Assembly: GCA_964030475.1 (NCBI GenBank)
Contig: CAXIPT010000009.1
Location: 544,787-608,786 of the forward strand
Direction: 5' to 3'
DNA length: 64,000 nucleotides
From: Tethya wilhelma
Taxonomy: Eukaryota > Porifera > Demospongiae > Tethyida > Tethyidae
Part shown: piece by piece, positions 63,601-64,000 of the stretch
How the letters are laid out: each line of letters starts with the position of its first letter
How positions within the stretch are numbered: the first letter of the stretch is position 1
Program-made: the position numbers and the translations under genes
The notes under the pieces: model-generated
What the model saw: only the letters and a program-made list of their open reading frames with translations
Told to the model about the DNA's origin: nothing
The model's database searches: none

Positions 63601-64000
63601 TTTTCTCCTGCTGTTTGGTTTGAGTTTGCTGTAAACAGGGGAGGGGCTCGCTCTAAATATGCGAAAAGAGGGCGTGTGCTATGGAATGATTTCATAAATT
63701 ATTTATGATTTCAATAACAACAACATGCTCTTATGAGCACTGAATTTGCTCTTTTCTGTTCATTAGCACTAACTTGTATAACACCATGCAAAGAATTATT
63801 TAATTGTCCATACCATTGCAATAACCCTAAGAAAATCTGTAGTCTAATGCTCTCTAGCTGATGATGACATACATGACATGTACACCTGTCATCTAAGTTT
63901 GCATCCATGTGTCCACTGAGTCACTTTGTGCATTTAGCAGCCAGTCCAGCAGGGGATTGTAAGTTACAGCAGCCATGGAGTTAAGGGGACTCACTGCAGA
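63601..64000. promoter_or_regulatory. Upstream of the Cys-cluster gene
   Basis: No established gene is seen. A well-placed ATG in CAGCCATGGAG context at 63975 on the plus strand could start a divergent gene running out of the window, but only a few codons are visible. Confidence 0.35.

Noticed and set aside
63975..64000. Start of a divergent plus-strand gene
   Set aside because: Good ATG context but only eight codons visible before the window ends.

Overview
The window is nuclear DNA from an invertebrate animal. Genes are intron-rich with canonical GT/AG junctions and are packed closely on both strands. Introns are full of (CA)n and (CT)n microsatellites and short hairpin transposons. The gene set (PIG-P, Cdc42, DDX19, CEP104, RSG1/CPLANE2, a class A GPCR, XRN1) is animal-like. 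Lineage-specific Roc/death-domain-like genes make an early-branching animal such as a demosponge my best guess, but I hold that weakly.

Layout. 1-2.9 kb: an unrecognised gene (minus) divergent from a complete PIG-P gene (plus). 3.0-8.7 kb: three tandem minus-strand genes resembling Shiftless (SHFL/C19orf66/RyDEN), the antiviral inhibitor of -1 ribosomal frameshifting; the third is frameshifted at an A9 run and truncated. 8.9-10.9 kb: 5' part of a DDX19/DBP5 helicase. 13-13.6 kb: a possible tiny basic protein. 14.4-16.8 kb: a prostanoid-receptor-like GPCR lacking TM7. 18.2-21.6 kb (minus): N-terminal half of CEP104, head to head with a complete RSG1/CPLANE2 (21.7-23.4 kb); both are ciliary genes. 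24.3-27.6 kb (minus): intact Cdc42. 28.3-35.3 kb (plus): an unusual ubiquitin-like/four-TM/armadillo protein. 35.5-47.3 kb (minus): three paralogues in which a Cdc42-derived domain is spliced in frame to a second, Roc-type GTPase, a COR-like middle and a death-domain-like tail. 47.9-59.8 kb: complete XRN1. 60.5-63.6 kb (minus): an unrecognised Cys-cluster/EF-hand-like/polyQ protein.

The main novelty candidate is the Cdc42-Roc fusion family. Intron positions and intron homology show the first half came from the neighbouring Cdc42 gene. The lipidated CAAX end was replaced by a splice donor leading into the Roc exon, and in two copies the P-loop Lys and Thr are gone, so the Rho domain looks like a pseudo-GTPase in front of an intact second GTPase. 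The second candidate is the SHFL-like tandem array, whose third member is interrupted at a sequence that would itself permit -1 frameshifting.

A quality warning: the window holds six single-N positions (about 8841, 12955, 15271, 17863, 40474, 42698). Five lie where a gene structure breaks off, and one (15271) lies in a microsatellite inside a GPCR intron, so they probably mark contig joins. DDX19, the GPCR, CEP104 and fusion copies 1 and 2 should be treated as assembly-truncated rather than as true pseudogenes. Exon boundaries given here were read by eye from splice signals and reading frame.
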